The notes beneath the pieces were generated by a model that searched no databases, was not told the origin of the DNA, and saw only the letters and a program-made list of their open reading frames with translations. Source: Clostridiales bacterium (GTDB taxonomy: Bacteria; Bacillota; Clostridia; Lachnospirales; Lachnospiraceae). Taken from it: DNA of 18,744 bases. The stretch's first letter is position 1. Each line of letters opens with the position of its first letter. Position numbers and translations under genes: made by a program. The DNA lies in NCBI GenBank assembly GCA_019420425.1, contig JAHZHG010000004.1, positions 1,050-19,793 on the forward strand. The letters run 5' to 3'. Positions 14,377-18,744 of this stretch are shown one piece after another.

Positions 14377-17300
14377 TTATAAGGCAATGCTTCCCTCTGC
14401 AATTTGAAGCGCGCTGTACGCCAAAGAAAAAAAGGCTCTGCTTCCGATAAGCGCCGCCCATACCTCTGGGTCTTCTTCTACATACGGAATGATATTATCC
14501 AGCATAATTCTCAGATTATCTCCAATCAAGCTGCTGCCGTCCAGATAGAGCAGCTCTTTTTCTTTTTTATTTTTGCTTTTTGCGCCTATAGCCATATGCC
14601 ATACGCTTATAATTGTCAAAACCCCTGCTCCGCTCATATTCAATATCACGCCCAATCCTTCAAATGCCGCCGTATTGAATACAGCGCCGCCTATCTTCTG
14701 CAGCGTCTCTGGCAATTTGCACACCACGCGCTCTCCCAGGGCATCGGCAAAAGAAGCCGTTTTTTTCAGAATAAGTCCGGCATATTTTACCATTGACGCT
14801 ACGCCTGAGGAAATAGAAATCCCAATATTCGCCAAGGGCTGATAAATCTGGACTGCAGCCAAATAGCAGCCTCCATCTATGAAGCCAAGTACCGCGGCGG
14901 CAACATCCCATCCGGAAAAGGCTAACGCTCCCGCATTGGCCGCTCCTTCATTTTCGCCTCCCACTTTTTTCTGTTGAGTCTGAACTTTTAAAGCAACAAA
15001 TGTTTCGCACAGATTTGCAATTCCGCAAATTATATGCAGTGCGGCAAAAGCATCCATTTTTGCCTCTGGAACCGAAGGTGTTTCCGCAGTTTCAACCGCG
15101 CAAAGCCCTTTTTGTACTGCGCAGTTGTTCCCGCTTGTCTGCTCGATGTACCGAAACACTTCTTCCCTGAACAGCCTTCCCTGCCCGCACAGCTTCAGCA
15201 GGGGTACGGCTGCCGTAGAAATAATCACACAGCCGATTTCGAGCACGGATTTTTCTTCGATTCCAAACACATCCTTCAGAATGTCTGATATAACAGGGAT
15301 ATGGATCGGCGTCGAGAGAATTTTCTTCATCCATTCGATCAGCAGCTTTACGATTTCTAATAAAGAATACAGGATGTTTTCCAGGGAATAGATTATGGCA
15401 TTAGACAGCATAGCCAGTATTTTTTTACAGATATCGCCAAAGCTCATTGCTTTTAATTTGTCCGGATCCAGCAGTTCGTTTTTTACTTTCTTGATAAAAT
15501 CGTCCAGAATCACTCCCTCTGTCTCTATAAATCCTCCAATATTCTGTATGTGCTTTTGCAGCTCGCCAAAATCCGTATCGTCCAGCTCTCCGACCTTAGC
15601 CTCGTCAAGCGCGCTCTGCGCAAGATTTTGCCTGCTGTAGTCAATAAGATAGCTTTGCTTCACATCCAGGAAGATCCTATTTTCGCCGCGCTTTTCCAGA
15701 GAATCTTTGGTAACGTCATCATGCTCGATTTCCGCCCATTTGTCGATCAGCGAAGTAATCGTCTCCGTCAGGCCGTGCAATTTTCCGCGGGTATCCAGGA
15801 TTCTTTCCTCCATGACGTCAAAGCGGTTCAGCACGGCGTTTTCGAGAGCCGCGGACATTCTTTTGATGTCCTCCCAGTCAAAAAGATAGTTTACATACTT
15901 TATTAGCTTCTGGATACCTACTTTGATGTATTCAAAAAGCTTCTGAATACCTGCGCTCAGTTTTTCCGCAGTATCCATGATAAAGGTATATACCGTCTTC
16001 CCTACCTGCAGAGTAAAATGCCAGACGTCTTTTATACAGGAAATTACCGCTTCAACAGCCTTGCTTCCCAGCTCCCACAGCTTCTCAAAAAATTCCGAAG
16101 CGGACGTATAGACTACATTCCACCATGCCTCATCGCTAAGCGCCGTTTTCTGTATTGCGCAGATACCGCTTCCCGGCACGCTCATAAGCCGATAGCCCTC
16201 CTGCTCTGCCTGCGCAAGCCCCTGGAGGGCTCCGCCGGAAAAGGCAAGCCGTACTCCTGACTGTGCTTTTGCATATCCCTCCAGCCTGATGCCGGTCAGA
16301 TTTCTTTTGCCAACAGGTGTGGCTGCCGGCTTAACCGCGGCAGATCCCTGCGCGTGGTTAAACAGCTTTTCCGTCGCCGGATGCTTACCGAGCGCGTCCA
16401 GTGTCCGGGCTATTGCCGCCAGCTGTTCACTGCTGCAGCTCCCATCCGCCAGCGGATTCCCGTCCACACGGGCAGCCTTTAATTTTTCCGGTGAATCCAG
16501 TGCAAAGAGACGGTTCATTGATTCCTTCGACGGGCAGACGGTTTGACTTATTCCGTCAAACTCGATCATAATCTCTGTGCCGCACAAATCCCGGGCTTCT
16601 TCAGCTATCCGCAGACTGCCTGTTTCATCGCATGGAACTTCCTGCTGCCTGCCGTCCAGTATATAATACTGCTCGTTAATATAAACCTGGCAGGGCCTTG
16701 CCGCGCTGACCTTCACTGACTGCCCCTGCAGATATGCCTCATCATTTACGATCTGTATTCTAGTTACATATGAAGGAGTCTTTTCTGCGGCTTTCTTAAG
16801 ATCCGGAATATGGACAACGCCTGAGTTCCAAAATCCTGTCTCTGCCAAGCGCTCCATTTGCCGCAGATATTTCCCGTCTCTGGTGACGCCAAAGCCGACT
16901 TCCTTTTTTTCCGCCGAATCCCAGCCGCATTCCGCATACTGCATACCGGAAGCAATGACGGATACATTTTTCCATGCCTCCGTTTTCTTCCAGTCCTCGT
17001 CGGAGGTACGGCACGAGAAAAGTTCTCCCCCTTTTCCAATTCCGCTTACCACCATTTCGGTATCGGTCCGATAAACGCAAAGGGAAGACACATTCCAAAA
17101 TTCCTCTGACTCCGCCAAAAGGATCGGTCTGCATGAATCCTTTTGCAGCTCCGCGGGATAGACATAAAGACTGCCTTCCCCGCAGGCGAACAGATCCGTA
17201 TAATCTCCATTTTGCCAAACGGCAATCGCATCTGCGGGCTTATCCAGCGCAAAACGCAGAGACGAGGGCGGCACATCTCTGTTAAAACGGTGATAAAGGG

Positions 17301-17937
17301 GACAGTAAAGAAGCTGGGCTTCACCGGCAAGGTTTCCCAATGTATAGAGTCCGTCTACCTTGCTCTTCCCCGCCCTGCCCGAAAGGGTTTGCTCCGTTAT
17401 GGCAAAGTCCGCGGGAAGTTCAAGCTTTGTCCAATTTCCTTTCTGCTCCTTTACTTCAATAAGCCAGCGTCTGATCCTGTTCTTGGCCTTCAGATCGCAG
17501 ACAATCAGATTCCCTTTTTCCAATATGGGAAGATACAGGGCCGCCACATCCTCATTTGCTATCTGCGGTTCATCGGCTGATATCCGATTCCAGACAAATG
17601 CGCCGGGCTCCGGGCTTCTGCTGTAAAAGAGCGCATTTTTTCCGTCGCATTTTGCCGCGAATACAGCGACTGTTTCCTGTCCCTGCTTTCTTACCTCAAA
17701 CGTAATCACCTCCAGCGACGCGCATTTCAGGCTTTTTCCCAGATTCTCAGTAAGGTTTATCCTTTCCCAGCCTTTATGTTCCTTTACGTTTTCCGTCAAA
17801 AGATAGAGGTTTCCGTCGTCCCCAATGGAGTACAGCTCCTTCGTTCCTGTGCATATCCGCATTTTTTTCCCGGGCGAGGCAGATGACATCCTCCGGTATT
17901 CGTCCATTAATTCCGCGCTGACCATTATGCTATTCAT
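14377..17937 (-). CDS. Large uncharacterised protein: beta-propeller-like N-terminus, helical middle, hydrophobic C-terminus
   Basis: 1186 residues, no signal peptide. Residues about 25-375 hold repeated short beta blades with endings such as E-L-Y-S-I-G-D-D-G-N-L-Y-L, T-D-L-F-A-C-G-E-G-S-L-Y-V-Y and V-S-G-I-G-K-G-G-E-L-F-S, suggesting a propeller of the lectin/sialidase-like kind. About 390-465 looks like a small beta-sandwich. About 475-530 is a linker helix region. About 600-740 is a long amphipathic helical region containing Y-L-F-D-W-E-D-I-K-R (684-693). About 835-925 contains I-P-V-I-S-D-I-L-K-D-V-F-G and a hydrophobic stretch. Residues 960-1120 contain several more hydrophobic segments. 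The linker, the F-D-W-E-D-I motif and the I-P-V-I-S motif recall very large uncharacterised fungal and bacterial proteins; this is memory, not a search. The ATG overlaps the upstream stop by one base (TAATG), so the two are co-translated. Function unknown. Confidence 0.85.
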   Translation of the reverse strand: MNSIMVSAELMDEYRRMSSASPGKKMRICTGTKELYSIGDDGNLYLLTENVKEHKGWERINLTENLGKSLKCASLEVITFEVRKQGQETVAVFAAKCDGKNALFYSRSPEPGAFVWNRISADEPQIANEDVAALYLPILEKGNLIVCDLKAKNRIRRWLIEVKEQKGNWTKLELPADFAITEQTLSGRAGKSKVDGLYTLGNLAGEAQLLYCPLYHRFNRDVPPSSLRFALDKPADAIAVWQNGDYTDLFACGEGSLYVYPAELQKDSCRPILLAESEEFWNVSSLCVYRTDTEMVVSGIGKGGELFSCRTSDEDWKKTEAWKNVSVIASGMQYAECGWDSAEKKEVGFGVTRDGKYLRQMERLAETGFWNSGVVHIPDLKKAAEKTPSYVTRIQIVNDEAYLQGQSVKVSAARPCQVYINEQYYILDGRQQEVPCDETGSLRIAEEARDLCGTEIMIEFDGISQTVCPSKESMNRLFALDSPEKLKAARVDGNPLADGSCSSEQLAAIARTLDALGKHPATEKLFNHAQGSAAVKPAATPVGKRNLTGIRLEGYAKAQSGVRLAFSGGALQGLAQAEQEGYRLMSVPGSGICAIQKTALSDEAWWNVVYTSASEFFEKLWELGSKAVEAVISCIKDVWHFTLQVGKTVYTFIMDTAEKLSAGIQKLFEYIKVGIQKLIKYVNYLFDWEDIKRMSAALENAVLNRFDVMEERILDTRGKLHGLTETITSLIDKWAEIEHDDVTKDSLEKRGENRIFLDVKQSYLIDYSRQNLAQSALDEAKVGELDDTDFGELQKHIQNIGGFIETEGVILDDFIKKVKNELLDPDKLKAMSFGDICKKILAMLSNAIIYSLENILYSLLEIVKLLIEWMKKILSTPIHIPVISDILKDVFGIEEKSVLEIGCVIISTAAVPLLKLCGQGRLFREEVFRYIEQTSGNNCAVQKGLCAVETAETPSVPEAKMDAFAALHIICGIANLCETFVALKVQTQQKKVGGENEGAANAGALAFSGWDVAAAVLGFIDGGCYLAAVQIYQPLANIGISISSGVASMVKYAGLILKKTASFADALGERVVCKLPETLQKIGGAVFNTAAFEGLGVILNMSGAGVLTIISVWHMAIGAKSKNKKEKELLYLDGSSLIGDNLRIMLDNIIPYVEEDPEVWAALIGSRAFFSLAYSALQIAEGSIAL

Positions 17938-18744
17938 TATGGATGTTCCTCCTCCCTATCCTCTTCGTCATCCGGCGTCACATAAGTAATTCCTGCCAGA
18001 GTATTTCCCTCGGCGCTAAATTCCGGAGTTTTAAAAGAAAATATCCTTGCGCCCGGAAATACCCAGTAGTTCATATCTGAAAACGCTCCTTTTGCCTCCA
18101 TTATCGCGCTCCTCTTATACCGGTCCACACAGCCTTTAATATAATCCCTTATTTGCTTCAGACACTTATTCCCACTGCCAAAGGTGACAAAATCCATCCA
18201 GCCATCGCTGTCAATGGAGGTATCTCCCTGCGTCTCAGCAACTTCTTCATCCGGTTCCAGCGCAAGCGTTCCAAACGGATTGATTCCCAGGCGGACATGA
18301 TAAGTCAGTGTAGAATCATAAAGCGTTCCTTTCACGGTTCCCCCATCCGCATTTATTTTTCCGGTGCATACAATGCTCGTTACAAAATGTACAGTATCGT
18401 TCTCATATGTTATTGTGCTGTCTACCTGATAGCTTATCTTTATGTCCACCGTATTAAGGTAAGACTTATGCGCGGTCTTTTCCGCTTTATAGGAGTAGCT
18501 GTACTGATTATCCTTGAATGTATATACCGGCGTTGAACGATTCGGCTCCATCCAGACATTAAAATCGGCCTTCACAAGATTAACGTCTGCTTCGGCTTCA
18601 GGCGTCAGCTGCACAGCCCGGATGCATCCTTTAAAATGATCCGCAAATTGATCCATAAGCCCCTTTCTGTCCACCGCCATCCTTCCGTGTATACTTCCCC
18701 TTTCGGAGGCATCCACCCAGTTCCATCTCACAAAATCTGCATAT
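17937..18744 (-). CDS. Uncharacterised protein, possibly TULIP/P47-like (partial, N-terminus off the right edge)
   Basis: The frame is open to the right edge; a GTG at 18731 exists but the residues before it (Y-A-D-F) continue the frame, so the true start is probably outside. At least 268 residues are visible. They are rich in alternating polar/hydrophobic beta strands (V-D-I-K-I-S-Y-Q-V-D-S-T-I-T-Y, H-F-V-T-S-I-V-C-T-G), then a helix (C-L-K-Q-I-R-D-Y-I-K-G-C-V-D) and an ending W-V-F-P-G-A-R-I-F-S-F-K with G-I-T-Y-V. From memory, the F-P-G-x-x-x-F-x-F-K...I-T-Y ending recalls TULIP-fold P47/OrfX-like lipid-binding proteins found beside clostridial neurotoxins and in other genomes. That assignment is tentative. 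The acidic tail and stop overlap the start of the 1186-residue gene by one base, implying a shared mRNA and linked function. Confidence 0.7.
   Translation of the reverse strand, partial: YADFVRWNWVDASERGSIHGRMAVDRKGLMDQFADHFKGCIRAVQLTPEAEADVNLVKADFNVWMEPNRSTPVYTFKDNQYSYSYKAEKTAHKSYLNTVDIKISYQVDSTITYENDTVHFVTSIVCTGKINADGGTVKGTLYDSTLTYHVRLGINPFGTLALEPDEEVAETQGDTSIDSDGWMDFVTFGSGNKCLKQIRDYIKGCVDRYKRSAIMEAKGAFSDMNYWVFPGARIFSFKTPEFSAEGNTLAGITYVTPDDEEDREEEHP

Noticed and set aside
14404..17626. Several plus-strand open frames of 80-145 codons opposite the 1186-residue gene
   Set aside because: They are antisense shadows without ribosome binding sites, recognisable motifs or consistent spacing.

Overview
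The window looks like chromosomal DNA from a spore-forming member of the Clostridia, probably Lachnospiraceae-like. A clear spoVT gene implies endospores. A YitT-family membrane protein, strong GGAGG-type ribosome binding sites, GTG starts and the mix of glycosylation genes fit that group. Taxonomy is inferred from gene content only. No rRNA, tRNA, CRISPR array, transposase or phage gene was seen.

Left two thirds (1-12283, all minus strand, transcribed right to left): a cell-surface polysaccharide or teichoic acid-type glycosylation locus. In transcription order it encodes a TarI/IspD-like cytidylyltransferase, an intact extended SDR, a degenerate SDR fused to a LicD phosphotransferase, then the CDP-hexose genes rfbF, rfbG and rfbH. 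After these come a GtrB/CsbB-like polyprenyl-phosphate glycosyltransferase, a D-2-hydroxyacid dehydrogenase, a YfhO-type GT-C membrane protein and a DRE-TIM pyruvate-aldolase homologue cut by the left edge. A promoter upstream of the cytidylyltransferase probably drives the first module. A very good sigma-A-type promoter with an adjoining palindrome sits just before rfbF. Read as a pathway: one module makes a CDP-polyol and transfers it as a phospho-polyol. The other makes a CDP-4-keto-deoxyhexose, possibly elaborates it with a three-carbon unit, loads a sugar on undecaprenyl phosphate and transfers it outside the membrane through YfhO. The E3 reductase expected to work with RfbH is not in the window and may lie to the left.

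Middle (12284-14376): spoVT on the minus strand with a plausible sigma-G promoter and a terminator-like hairpin, then a divergent yitT gene with a textbook sigma-A promoter and a leader of about 110 nt.

Right end (14377-18744, minus strand): two translationally coupled genes of no established function. The upstream one is cut by the right edge and ends in a motif reminiscent of TULIP/P47-like lipid-binding proteins. The downstream one encodes a 1186-residue protein with a beta-propeller-like N-terminus, a long helical middle and several hydrophobic C-terminal segments. Parts of it resemble, from memory, very large uncharacterised proteins of fungi and some bacteria. This pair is the best candidate in the window for an undescribed system.

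Several starts were moved inward from the longest open frame because a better ribosome binding site and gene spacing support the shorter form (GT2, hydroxyacid dehydrogenase, rfbG, rfbH, yfhO-like, yitT).
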